Positions 17,313-25,733 of a stretch of 64,000 nucleotides of DNA are shown here, in pieces. Origin of the DNA: Streptomyces qinzhouensis (GTDB lineage Bacteria > Actinomycetota > Actinomycetes > Streptomycetales > Streptomycetaceae); NCBI RefSeq assembly GCF_007856155.1, contig NZ_CP042266.1:372001-436000 (forward strand). Reading direction: 5' to 3'. The position numbers were made by a program, and so were the translations under genes. The first letter of the stretch is position 1. Every line of letters starts with the position of its first letter. The notes beneath the pieces are model-generated. The model searched no databases, was not told the DNA's origin, and saw nothing but the letters and a program-made list of their open reading frames with translations.

Positions 17313-18029
17313 ATGAGCAGCAGCCGGACCACCGGCCTTCCCGCCCGTGACTCCATCGGCGGCGCGCATCTCTCCCTGGGCGACCAGGTGTATCTGGAGG
17401 TACGGGAGCGGATCATCGACGGCCGCTGCCCGTCGGGACACCGGGTCGTGGAACGGGAGCTCGCGGATGAGCTGGGGGTCTCCCGGATCCCCGTGCGCGA
17501 GGCCCTCCAGCGGCTGGAGGCCGAGGGGTTCATCACCGTCCGGGCCCGCCGGGGGGCGTTCGTCGCGCCGCTCGGTCCGGCGGAGGCGGCGGACTTCTTC
17601 GACATCCGGGAGCGGCTGGAGGCGCTGGCGGCGTCGCTGGCGGCCGCGCGGGCCGATACCGAGGGGCTGCGGACGCTGGAGAAGCTCCTCGAACGCGCCC
17701 GGCGCGCCGCGGGCTCCGCCCGCCGTACCCGGGAACTGGTCTCCATCCACGCCGACTTCCACCAGCAGATCGTGGTGATGGCGGGCAATCCGCTGCTGCT
17801 GGACCTGATGGCCCCGCTGGACGGCAGGCTCCGCAGGCTGTTCAGCCTGACCACGGAGCCCGCGGACGGTGTGGCGATGTGCGGTGAGCACGAGCGGCTC
17901 TACGCGGCCATCCGGGACGGCGACCCCGCCGAGGCGGAACGGATCGCCCGGGCCCATGTCTCCGGAACCCGGGAGGCGGCCCTCCGGTTGCTCGCCGCCC
18001 TGGAGGCGGCGGACGCGCCCGCCGGCTGA
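17313..18029 (+). CDS. GntR family regulator, FadR subfamily with FCD domain
   Basis: 238 residues, ATG preceded by GAGGGAG. The winged helix is at residues ~22-85 ('LGDQVYLEVRERIIDG', 'ELADELGVSRIPVREALQRLEAEG', 'FITVRARRGAFV'). The FCD all-helical ligand domain follows (~90-230), with the metal-binding pattern of Asp/His residues ('HADFHQQIV', 'CGEHERLYAAI', 'ARAHVSGTREAAL'). Regulators of this type bind small organic acids or bases. The divergent permease and the downstream amidohydrolase are the likely targets. Confidence 0.92.
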   Translation: MSSSRTTGLPARDSIGGAHLSLGDQVYLEVRERIIDGRCPSGHRVVERELADELGVSRIPVREALQRLEAEGFITVRARRGAFVAPLGPAEAADFFDIRERLEALAASLAAARADTEGLRTLEKLLERARRAAGSARRTRELVSIHADFHQQIVVMAGNPLLLDLMAPLDGRLRRLFSLTTEPADGVAMCGEHERLYAAIRDGDPAEAERIARAHVSGTREAALRLLAALEAADAPAG

Positions 18030-18051
18030 CGACACCCGGCCTGATCATCCA

Positions 18052-18073
18052 GTTGTCGAAACGTTGTCGAAAC
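18052..18073. repeat. 11-bp tandem direct repeat before the amidohydrolase gene
   Basis: GTTGTCGAAAC is repeated back to back (18052-18062, 18063-18073), between the GntR stop and the amidohydrolase start. Confidence 0.8.
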
Positions 18074-18101
18074 CATGAACTCCGAAGGAGTACGCAGGCC
18101 C

Positions 18102-19298
18102 ATGGCCCCGCACACCCCCGTTCTGTTCACCTCCGTCCTCACCGGTGACGGCCGGATCGCCGATCTGCTGACCGCCGACGGCCGGATCGCCGCCTGGGAC
18201 CCGCCGGCGGGCCCGCCCGCCGGGTGCGTCACCGTCGACGCGGGGGGTGCGCTGGCGCTGCCGTCACCGGTGGACGCGCATATCCACCCCGACAAGACGA
18301 CCTGGGGCGGCCCCTGGCTGAGCCGGGAGCCCGCGCACTCCCTGCGCGATCTGATCGACGGGGACGTACGCTCCCGCTCCCGGATCCCCGGGTCGGCGGC
18401 GGAGCGTTCGGGCGCGCTGATGGACAACGCGGTCGCCCACGGCACCCGGGCCATGCGCGCCCATGTCGACGTCGCTCCGGTGTACGGGCTGTCCGCCGTC
18501 CACGGGGTGCGCGAGGCGGCCGACGCCCGCGGGGACCTCCTCGACGTCCAGATCGTCGCCTTCCCTCAGCTCGGGCTGATCAGCGCGCCCGGTACCAGCG
18601 ACCTGCTGGTCAGGGCCCTGTCCGAGGGGGCCGATATCCTCGGCGGGCTCGACCCGCTGGGGGTCGACGGCGACCTCGACGGACAGCTCGGCTTCCTCTT
18701 CGGCACCGCCGTACGCGAGAACGTCCCCCTCGACATCCACCTCCACGACGGCAACCCCGACGGGGTCCGCCAGCTGGCGGAGATCGCCCGGCGGACGGTC
18801 GACGCGGGCCTGGAGGGCCGGGTGACGGTCAGCCACGCGTTCTGCGTCGCGGACCTGGCCGGGGACGAACTGGCCGCCACGGCCGGCGTGCTCGCCGAGG
18901 CCGGGGTCGCCCTCACCACCTGCGCGCTGGGCGCCGATCCGGTGCTGCCGACCGGGCCGCTCACCGGGCACGGGGTGCTGGTCGCGGCCGGTTCGGACGG
19001 GGTACGGGACGCCTGGTCGCCCTTCGGTGACGGCAATATGGTCAACCGCGCGCATCTGCTCGCGTACCGTACCGACGCGCGTACCGACGCCGAACTCACC
19101 GCCTGCTACGACGTGGTGGCCCAGGGCGGTGCCGCGCTCCTCGGCCTGGAGCCGTCCCGGCTCGCCGTGGGGGACCCGGCCGATTTCATCCTGGTGGCCG
19201 CCGCTTCGGCGGCCGCGGCCGTGGTGGACCGGCCGGTGCCCCGGCTGGTGGTACGCGGCGGCCGGGTGATCGCCCGGGACGGCCGGCTGGTGGGGTGA
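18102..19298 (+). CDS. Amidohydrolase, cytosine deaminase-like
   Basis: 398 residues from the ATG at 18102, chosen because GAAGGAG lies ~11 nt before it while an in-frame ATG at 18075 has no ribosome site. The metal-dependent TIM-barrel motifs are in order: 'SPVDAHIHPDKTTWGG' (HxH), 'HVDVAPV', 'DIHLHDGNPD', 'VTVSHAF' and the final Asp in 'VAAGSDGVRDAW'. The order and 'HPDKT' follow the cytosine deaminase/CodA-like branch. It should hydrolyse an amine or amide on a heterocycle in the cytoplasm. It forms a catabolic unit with the GntR regulator 72 nt upstream and the divergent permease. Confidence 0.85.
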   Translation: MAPHTPVLFTSVLTGDGRIADLLTADGRIAAWDPPAGPPAGCVTVDAGGALALPSPVDAHIHPDKTTWGGPWLSREPAHSLRDLIDGDVRSRSRIPGSAAERSGALMDNAVAHGTRAMRAHVDVAPVYGLSAVHGVREAADARGDLLDVQIVAFPQLGLISAPGTSDLLVRALSEGADILGGLDPLGVDGDLDGQLGFLFGTAVRENVPLDIHLHDGNPDGVRQLAEIARRTVDAGLEGRVTVSHAFCVADLAGDELAATAGVLAEAGVALTTCALGADPVLPTGPLTGHGVLVAAGSDGVRDAWSPFGDGNMVNRAHLLAYRTDARTDAELTACYDVVAQGGAALLGLEPSRLAVGDPADFILVAAASAAAAVVDRPVPRLVVRGGRVIARDGRLVG

Positions 19299-19319
19299 CC
19301 CGGGATCCGGCGGCCGCGG

Positions 19320-20756
19320 TCAGGCGGCGGCCGGCGGATGCCGGACAGCGGCGGCTCCGTCCGTGAAGTGTGTGGTGAACCAGCGGACGGCCGCGTCGGT
19401 GACCCGCTCCAGCGCGCCCGGCTCCTCGAAGAGATGTCCGGCACCGTCGACGACGAGCAGTTCGCTCTCCGTACGGAGTTCGGCGCGGGCCCGGCGGTTC
19501 GCCTCCAGCACCCACGGGTCCGCGCCGCCCACGACGAACAGGGTGGGGGCCGTCACCGCGGGGAGCCGCCCGGCGGCGAGGTCGGGGCGGCCGCCCCGGG
19601 AGACGACGGCGGTACAGCCGTTGTCCGGTTCGGCCGCGGCCCACAGGGCGGCCGCGGCCCCGGTGCTGGCGCCGAAGTAGCCGAAGGGGAGCCCGGCGGC
19701 CTCGGGCCTGCCGGTGAGCCAGCGGGTGGCGCCGGTGAGCCGGGCGGCCAGCAGCGGGGTGTCGAAGACCTTGGCCCGGTCGGCCGCCTCCGCGTCGGTG
19801 AGGAGATCGAACAGCAGGGTCCCCAGACCGGCCTCGCCGAGCCCGGCGGCCACGCGCCGGTTGCGCGGGCTGTGCCGGCTGCTTCCGCTGCCGTGGGCGA
19901 AGAGCACGATGCCCGTGGCGCCGGGCGGCACGGCGAGCACCCCGGTCAGCCGGCCGGCTCCGGCCGGGATCCGTACCTCCGCGTCCACGCCGCCCGCCGT
20001 GCCCTCCGCGCCCGCACCGCCCGCCGTACCTTCCGCGTCCGTGCCGCCGCCCGCCGTGCCCTCCGCGCGGACCCGCCGCGCGGCGCGGGCCAGACAGTCG
20101 ACGACCTCGGCGTCGTCGGTCTGGTCGAAGTCGGTGTAGAACTGGCCGACCGCGCTGAAGCCCGGCGGGGTCAGCGGACAGACCAGTTCGTCCGCCTCGT
20201 CCCCGAGCAGCTCCGTCCAGTGCGCGGGCGCGACGGGGACGGCGAGCACCAGCCGGGCCGCCCCCCGGGCGCGGGCGATCCGGCAGGCGGCCCGGGCCGT
20301 GGAGCCGGTGGCGACCCCGTCGTCGACCACGACGACCGTACGGCCGGTGAGCGGCTCGGGGGCCCGGTCGCCGCGGTAGAGCCGCCCCCGCCGCTCCAGT
20401 ACGGAGCGTTCGTACGTCTCGACGGCCGCCAGTTCACCGTCGCTGACCCCGCCCATCCGGACCACCCGCTCGTTGACGACCCGGACACCGTCCTCACCGA
20501 CGGCGCCCATGCCCAGCTCCGGCTGGAAGGGGACACCGAGTTTCCGGACGAGGCAGACGTCCAGCGGCGCGTGGAGCGCCTCGGCGACCCGGGCGGCGAC
20601 GGGGACCCCGCCGCGGGGCAGCCCGAGGACGACGAGCGGGCGTCCGGCGAGATGGCCCAGCCGCTCCGCGAGGCGCCGTCCGGCGTCGTCGCGGTCCGTG
20701 TAGTGATCGGGGTGACGGCCCCGGTCATGGCCGGAATACGTACGGTGATGGGTCAT
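19320..20756 (-). CDS. Phosphoribosyltransferase-alpha/beta hydrolase (dienelactone hydrolase-type) fusion
   Basis: 478 residues, ATG at 20756 after AAGGAG. Residues 1-230 are a type I phosphoribosyltransferase fold with 'GLPRGGVPVAA' and the PRPP loop 'VVVVDDGVATGST' (Asp145, Asp146). Residues ~231-257 are a linker built from three EGTAGG repeats. Residues ~260-465 are an alpha/beta hydrolase with nucleophile Ser364 in 'FGASTG', Asp413 in 'GGADPW' and His441 in 'GAGHLF', so both halves look active. Separately encoded proteins of the two types often neighbour each other in actinobacteria; here they are one chain. The physiological substrate is not known. Confidence 0.85.
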   Translation of the reverse strand: MTHHRTYSGHDRGRHPDHYTDRDDAGRRLAERLGHLAGRPLVVLGLPRGGVPVAARVAEALHAPLDVCLVRKLGVPFQPELGMGAVGEDGVRVVNERVVRMGGVSDGELAAVETYERSVLERRGRLYRGDRAPEPLTGRTVVVVDDGVATGSTARAACRIARARGAARLVLAVPVAPAHWTELLGDEADELVCPLTPPGFSAVGQFYTDFDQTDDAEVVDCLARAARRVRAEGTAGGGTDAEGTAGGAGAEGTAGGVDAEVRIPAGAGRLTGVLAVPPGATGIVLFAHGSGSSRHSPRNRRVAAGLGEAGLGTLLFDLLTDAEAADRAKVFDTPLLAARLTGATRWLTGRPEAAGLPFGYFGASTGAAAALWAAAEPDNGCTAVVSRGGRPDLAAGRLPAVTAPTLFVVGGADPWVLEANRRARAELRTESELLVVDGAGHLFEEPGALERVTDAAVRWFTTHFTDGAAAVRHPPAAA

Positions 20757-21291
20757 GGTCCCGCTCCTTCGTGCCGTCGGGGACCGGCGGCGGGCGCACC
20801 AGGGCGGCCGCTGTGATCAGTGTGACTCGTCGGCACGGGCCGGTGCCAGATGTGCCGCGCACGGCGGGTCCGGGCGCCGGGCGGGTGGGCGCCCGGCCGG
20901 ATGCGGTACGGCGCGGCGTGCCGTACCGGTCACGGACAGCGGCCCGGGTCCGGTGGGGCGGGCACCGTGTGCCGCCGGCGGCACGGCACGACCCGGACGC
21001 GGGCCGGGGCCGCGGGGCAACCCGCCGGACGCGCCCCCGCGCGGCACGTCCCGGTCGGCGCCGTACCACCCGCGGGCCCGGCCCGCGCAGGCCCGAGCGT
21101 CCCACGGCGACCCGGCGGACGGCGCCGACGGGCCGACGGGCCGGACCCGAATCGGGTGCCGATCTCCCCAACTCTGTTACCAGCTCGCCAAATTCGACGG
21201 ACACGGCCCGGACATGGCGACGGGATGCTCTACCTGTTTCCGACCATGTCCGATGTGCCCGGCTCTCGGCCGGGCGCAGAGGGGAGAATCT
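20757..21291. other. 535-bp intergenic region
   Basis: Divergent gap between the fusion gene and the SGNH hydrolase. It contains the AAGGAG of the former (about 20765-20770) and the GAGGGGAG of the latter (21279-21286). No ORF with protein-like composition, repeat or clear promoter was found. Confidence 0.5.
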
Positions 21292-22719
21292 GTGAAGATC
21301 CGTCATGGAGCGGCCTGGCTAGGGTCCGCTCTGCTGATCGCCGCGGCGGCCGTGCCCGCCGGCGCGGCGGGGCCGGCCGACCGGGCCCGTCCGGCGGCCG
21401 AGACCGCGGCCGCACCCTCCACCAGCCCCACCGCGAAGGCGGCGGTCATGCCCGACCGCCGCGCCGCCGCGCCGCCGGTCACCGGCGGCGGACCGCAGAC
21501 CATCACCTTCTCGGAGTTTCCCGTCGGGACCGTGCTGGCCAAGCAGTACCATCCGCGCGGTATCGCCTTCAGCGGCGCCGGCGGGGGCGGGGCGCCCTTC
21601 ATCAGCAATGACACCTCGAACCCGAGCGCGCCGGTACTCTCCGGGTCGCCGCAGTTCCAGGGCGCCGTCCAGGGGCAGTTCATCAAGCCCGGCGGCAAAC
21701 CGCGGACCGTCGGCCAGTTCGGGCTGACCGTCGGCTACATCGACGATCCGAACTCGGTCGTGGTCACCGCGCACGACCTCCAGGGCAAGGAGATCGCCCG
21801 GAAGTCCGTGGACCGGACCGGGATCGTGCCGGTGGTCCTGAAGGTCAAGGGCATCGCGTCGTTCCGGGTCCAGTCCGCGGCGGGCGAGCGGGCCGGTTTC
21901 GCGATCGACAACGTCAGCTACTTCCAGCCCGATGTGCTGGTCGGCCTCGGCGACTCGTACTCCTCGGGCGAGGCCAACCCGCCGTACGTCAAGGGCACCG
22001 AGCTCACGACCGGAAACGGCTGTCACCGCAGTGTGAACGCCTGGCCGGTACGGCTGGTGAAGGGCAACAAGGTCGTCAAGCGCTCCCAGCACTTCGCCTG
22101 CTCCGGGGCGCTGACCAGCGCCCTGAACGGCACGTTCAAGGGGGAGCAGCCCCAGCTCACCGCTCTCGGCAAGCTCCAGGGCGCGAACGAGCCCGGTGTG
22201 GTCACCCTCAGCATGGGCGGCAATGACCTCGGCTTCTCCACCGTGGTCGAAGCCTGCGTCAAGCCCTGGGGGAAGTGCCTCGGTGACGACGGTGAGGTGA
22301 AGAAGGCGGAGAACAGGCTTCCGGGGCTCTCCGCCAAGCTGAAGGGCCTCTACGAGTCGGTCCAGAAGAAGGCGCCCAACGCGACCGTGATCGTGGTCAG
22401 CTATCCGAGGCTCTTCCCCGAGACCGAGGCCGAGGAGGACTGCTCCTGGCTGAACGAGAAGGAGCGGGTCGCGCTCAACGCCCTCGGCGCCCAGGTGAAC
22501 GACGCCATCGCGGCCCGGGCCCGTGAGGCCGGTGTGGAGTTCGTCGACGTCCGGAACTCGACCGACAACCACGAGATGTGCACGGAGAACGTGTCCTGGT
22601 TCTGGGGCATCGGCGCCCGTGGCGGACAGCAGCGGGCCCATCCGATCCTGGAGGGCCAGAAGGCCATCGAGGCCACCGTGCGGGCCCATCTGGACAAGCT
22701 GGCCGCTCCCACCAGCTGA
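21292..22719 (+). CDS. Secreted SGNH/GDSL-type esterase or lipase
   Basis: 475 residues from GTG at 21292, with GAGGGGAG 5 nt upstream. A signal peptide (residues 1-26, 'AWLGSALLIAAAAVPAGAAG') and an Ala/Pro linker are followed by a beta-rich accessory domain (~68-210) and an SGNH hydrolase domain (214-470). The catalytic blocks are present: Ser222 in 'GLGDSYSSGEA', Asn311 in 'SMGGNDLGF' and His450 in 'QRAHP', with six or more cysteines for disulfides. It resembles Streptomyces extracellular lipases and esterases with an extra N-terminal sandwich domain. It should act outside the cell. It is followed by a very strong terminator. Confidence 0.88.
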   Translation: MKIRHGAAWLGSALLIAAAAVPAGAAGPADRARPAAETAAAPSTSPTAKAAVMPDRRAAAPPVTGGGPQTITFSEFPVGTVLAKQYHPRGIAFSGAGGGGAPFISNDTSNPSAPVLSGSPQFQGAVQGQFIKPGGKPRTVGQFGLTVGYIDDPNSVVVTAHDLQGKEIARKSVDRTGIVPVVLKVKGIASFRVQSAAGERAGFAIDNVSYFQPDVLVGLGDSYSSGEANPPYVKGTELTTGNGCHRSVNAWPVRLVKGNKVVKRSQHFACSGALTSALNGTFKGEQPQLTALGKLQGANEPGVVTLSMGGNDLGFSTVVEACVKPWGKCLGDDGEVKKAENRLPGLSAKLKGLYESVQKKAPNATVIVVSYPRLFPETEAEEDCSWLNEKERVALNALGAQVNDAIAARAREAGVEFVDVRNSTDNHEMCTENVSWFWGIGARGGQQRAHPILEGQKAIEATVRAHLDKLAAPTS

Positions 22720-22764
22720 TCCGCGGCACCCCGCACCGCCACGGCGGTGACCGCACCGGTCAAC

Positions 22765-22810
22765 GCACGGTGCCCCGGCCCGGCGGATTCGCCGGGCCGG
22801 GGCACCGTGC
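22765..22810. terminator. Bidirectional terminator hairpin (21-bp perfect stem)
   Basis: 22765-22785 and 22790-22810 are exact reverse complements around a 4-nt GATT loop, between the convergent SGNH and PAP2-type genes. Confidence 0.9.
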
Positions 22811-22818
22811 GCCACGGC

Positions 22819-24177
22819 TCACACCAGTTCGGGCTCCGGTGTCCGTTCGGGCTGCCGCACCGGCTCGGCGGTCCCCGCCGCCCAGCGCCGGGTGGTCCGG
22901 ACATAGGCGTAGATCACGGAGAGCATCGCCAGGATGAGCAGCGGTCCGAACAGCCACGGATAGTCGGCCATCGGCATCGACAGGAAGCGGTACGAGACCA
23001 GGAGCGCGGCGAAGACCGCCGTACCGTACCCGACGAACAGGGTCGCCGACCGGTCCCAGCCGCGGTCGAAGCCGCGCAGTCCGGCCTCGATGGTGAGGGT
23101 GAACACCACACCGGCGATGAGGTCGAGGCCGTAGTGGTAGCCGAATCCGAGCGTTGCGGCGAGCGTCGAGATCAGCCAGAACGTACCGGCGTACCGCAGC
23201 AGCCGCGGGCTGTTGCGGGTGTGGATGAAGATCACGGTGGCCCAGGCGGTGTGCAGGCTGGGCATGCAGTTGCGCGGGGTGATCTCGTCGAAGGGCATCC
23301 ACTGCGGGGTGGTGATCGACGGCTGGGCGTCCGGCCAGACACTGGCCAGGGCCCAGGATCCGCCGTCGGCGCCGAAGGCGTAGACCGGGCCGACCACCGG
23401 GAAGATCATGTAGATGGCCGGTCCGAGCAGACCGATCACCAGGAAGGTGCGCACCAGGTGGTGACCGGGGAAACGGCCCTCGGTCGCCACATTGCGGAGC
23501 TGGTACAGGGCGGCGACGACCGCGGCCACCGCGAGCTGGACATAGACCCAGTCGAGGAAGCCGGCGCCGACCGATCCGGTGGCCTCGACCATCCGGCCCA
23601 CCACCCACGACGGGCTGCCCAGCGCCTGGTCGGCGACGACCAGATACTGGTCGAGCACCTCCGGGCGGGTCTTCGAAGTGATCAGCAGCCAGGCGTCACC
23701 GGTCTTGCGCCCGGTCACCAGCAGCAGGCCGAGGCCGACGCCCTTCAGCAGCAGGATCCGCTGCGGCCCGGTGCGGCGGACGAGGGCGAAGACCGCGACG
23801 CCCAGGATCACCCACAGGGCGCCGTTGCCGGACCCCTGCTCGGCATCGAGCGGCCACCGTACGAGGGCGAAGACGATGTCGATACCGGCCGCGGCGGCCA
23901 GCGCGATGAACCGCTGCCGCCAGGTGAGGACCACCATCATCAACGCCATGCTGGCGTAGAGCAGCGGTCCCGACGCGGGGGCGAGGACCGCCTCGCGCGC
24001 CTGGGTGGTGATCGGTCCCGGCGCGCCGAAGTTCCGCGCGGCGATCTCCAGCGCGACGAGGAAGCCGAGGGCCACCACGGCCGCCGCGGCCCACAGCATC
24101 GCCCGTGGCCGGCGCCACGGGCGGGACCCATTTCCGTCTTCGGTTCGCGAAGACGCCTGAGAGGTTATTCGTATCAA
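22819..24177 (-). CDS. PAP2-superfamily membrane protein, inositolphosphotransferase (Aur1/IPC synthase)-like
   Basis: Open from a TTG at 24177 (452 residues); an internal ATG at 24099 just before the first membrane segment is an alternative start. About ten hydrophobic segments are visible. The active-site pair of the PAP2_3 group lies in the C-terminal half: 'CMPSLHTAW' and 'FGYHYGLDLIAGVV' (His...Asp). Length and layout match actinobacterial membrane phosphatases or phosphotransferases of this group, which act on lipid phosphates or transfer head groups such as phosphoinositol. No neighbour narrows the substrate. Confidence 0.8.
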   Translation of the reverse strand: MIRITSQASSRTEDGNGSRPWRRPRAMLWAAAAVVALGFLVALEIAARNFGAPGPITTQAREAVLAPASGPLLYASMALMMVVLTWRQRFIALAAAAGIDIVFALVRWPLDAEQGSGNGALWVILGVAVFALVRRTGPQRILLLKGVGLGLLLVTGRKTGDAWLLITSKTRPEVLDQYLVVADQALGSPSWVVGRMVEATGSVGAGFLDWVYVQLAVAAVVAALYQLRNVATEGRFPGHHLVRTFLVIGLLGPAIYMIFPVVGPVYAFGADGGSWALASVWPDAQPSITTPQWMPFDEITPRNCMPSLHTAWATVIFIHTRNSPRLLRYAGTFWLISTLAATLGFGYHYGLDLIAGVVFTLTIEAGLRGFDRGWDRSATLFVGYGTAVFAALLVSYRFLSMPMADYPWLFGPLLILAMLSVIYAYVRTTRRWAAGTAEPVRQPERTPEPELV

Positions 24178-24593
24178 TTCTCTAGCCGATTTGTTCGATT
24201 TTGACGGAACAGGTCACCTTTCGCGCCGAATGAGCACGTTTTCCTCTGGCGGACGGGTGAACAGGGCGACCTTTGCAAGGTCGATCATGTTATCGAATTA
24301 CTGGAGTTCATTCCGCAGGTCAAGAGTGGTCCAGGACACCATCGGTTCCGCGCCCGGCGGCCCGGCCCGGAGAATCGCGGACCGGGCCCGCACCCGGGCC
24401 CTCCCGGCGGCCCGCGCCACCCGGGATCCGCCTTCCGCGGGGTGAGTGAGGTCACCGGGTCCGGGGCCGTGAGCAGACGTACCGTACGGGCGTCCGGCAC
24501 TCCTGGGTAGAGGGCGTGGACCTCGCCGCCCGACGGCGGGTCCGGATCCCGCGGTCTATCGTTGTTTTGAGGGGGACACCACAAGGAGCCACC
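24178..24593. other. 416-bp intergenic region with an inverted repeat
   Basis: The part next to the PAP2-type gene (24160-24320) is markedly AT-richer than its surroundings, as expected for a promoter. It contains a 7-bp inverted repeat CGACCTT-TGC-AAGGTCG (24267-24283) that may be an operator. A rightward 84-codon frame across it has no protein-like features and is not called. Confidence 0.5.
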
Positions 24594-24749
24594 ATGATCA
24601 TTCTGGGACTGATCCTGTTGATCATCGGGCTGATCACGAGTCTGAACTTCCTCTGGACCATCGGGATCGTGCTCATAGCCATCGGCATCGTGCTCTGGGT
24701 GCTCGGCGCCCTGGGGCATGAGGTGGGCGGCCGCCGGCACTACTGGTAG
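24594..24749 (+). CDS. Small hydrophobic protein, DUF6131-like
   Basis: 51 residues, ATG with AAGGAG 5 nt upstream. Two membrane segments ('IILGLILLIIGLI' and 'TIGIVLIAIGIVLWVLGAL') are followed by the tail 'GGRRHYW', which I associate with the DUF6131 family of actinobacteria. The function is unknown. It is followed 62 nt later by a CsbD-family gene, so both may belong to a stress regulon. Confidence 0.8.
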   Translation: MIILGLILLIIGLITSLNFLWTIGIVLIAIGIVLWVLGALGHEVGGRRHYW

Positions 24750-24811
24750 CGACGACGACCCGGTTCGGCGACCCGGTGTCCGGCCGAGGAAACCGAGGAA
24801 AGGTGAGTGTC

Positions 24812-24985
24812 ATGGCCAAGGACGAGAAAGCCCGGGCGAAGGCCCAGCAGCTCAAGGGCAAGGTCCGGAAGGAGACCGGTCGCGCGGTCGGCAACGAGCG
24901 GATGACCGCGAAAGGCCGTGCCGAACAGGCCGAGGGCGATGCCCGTCAGGCCAAGGAGAAGGCGAAGGACGTCTTCCGGGGCTGA
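24812..24985 (+). CDS. CsbD-family stress protein
   Basis: 57 residues from the ATG at 24812 with a GAGGAAAGG site upstream. Highly charged and helical, with the CsbD pattern 'KAQQLKGKVRKETGRAVGNE' and a repeat-like second half 'KGRAEQAEGDARQAKEKAKD'. CsbD proteins are cytoplasmic, sigmaB-dependent in Bacillus, and of uncertain biochemical role. Confidence 0.9.
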   Translation: MAKDEKARAKAQQLKGKVRKETGRAVGNERMTAKGRAEQAEGDARQAKEKAKDVFRG

Positions 24986-25121
24986 ACCCGGCCCCGGCCC
25001 GCCCCGACCTCCGGCGCCCTCGGCCCGGATCGGGAGCCGACCCCGGCCGTGACCGGATCGGTCCGCACCCGGACCCGATGGGGCCTGTCCCCACCGCGGG
25101 CGCACCGGCCAGGCTGGGGAC

Positions 25122-25733
25122 ATGACCCGAGCACTGATCGTCATCGACGTCCAGGAATCCTTCCGCGCCCGCCCGCTGTGGGCGACCATCTCCGACCCGA
25201 ACATCACCGACCGGGTGAACCGGCTGGTCCGGCTCGCCCGGGCAGCCGGGGACCTGGTGGTGTGGGTGCTGCACTCCGAGCCCGGCAGCGGCGATGTCTT
25301 CGATCCGGCGAACGGCCACGTCCGGCTCATGGCGGAACTGCGGCGCGAGGACCACGAACCGCTGCTCCACAAGACCTCCCACAACGCGTTCACCACCACC
25401 AGCCTGCGGCAACTCCTCACCGTGCAGGGCGTCCACGAGCTCAGCGTCTGCGGCATCCGCACCGAACAGTGCGTCGAGACCACCGCACGCATCGCGAGCG
25501 ACCTCGGCTACCGGGTGACCTTCGTGATCGACGCCACCGCGACCAACCCCGTCGCGCACCGTGACGCTCCCGCGGACCTGACCATCGAGGAGCTCCTCGC
25601 CGACCCCCGTACCCTGAGCGCCGACGAGGTCATCCGGCGGACCGAGTACGCCCTCGCCGGACGGTTCGCCACCATCGCCACCGTCGCCGAACTGGAGGAA
25701 GCGGCTGCACCGGGCATGATGACCGGATCGTGA
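25122..25733 (+). CDS. Isochorismatase-like cysteine hydrolase
   Basis: 203 residues. The family triad is visible: Asp9 in 'LIVIDVQESF', Lys (~86) in 'LLHKTSHNAF', and Cys (~117) in 'GIRTEQCVETTAR', with the cis-peptide region before it. Family members hydrolyse amides or carbamates such as nicotinamide, ureidoacrylate or isochorismate; the residues seen do not decide which. Its stop overlaps the start of a GlxA-type regulator (GTGA), a common pairing in actinobacteria where the regulator controls the hydrolase. Confidence 0.88.
   Translation: MTRALIVIDVQESFRARPLWATISDPNITDRVNRLVRLARAAGDLVVWVLHSEPGSGDVFDPANGHVRLMAELRREDHEPLLHKTSHNAFTTTSLRQLLTVQGVHELSVCGIRTEQCVETTARIASDLGYRVTFVIDATATNPVAHRDAPADLTIEELLADPRTLSADEVIRRTEYALAGRFATIATVAELEEAAAPGMMTGS

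Noticed and set aside
24191-24445. 84-codon frame upstream of the DUF6131-like gene
   Set aside because: No ribosome site, lies across an AT-rich promoter-like region and an inverted repeat, composition unlike a protein.
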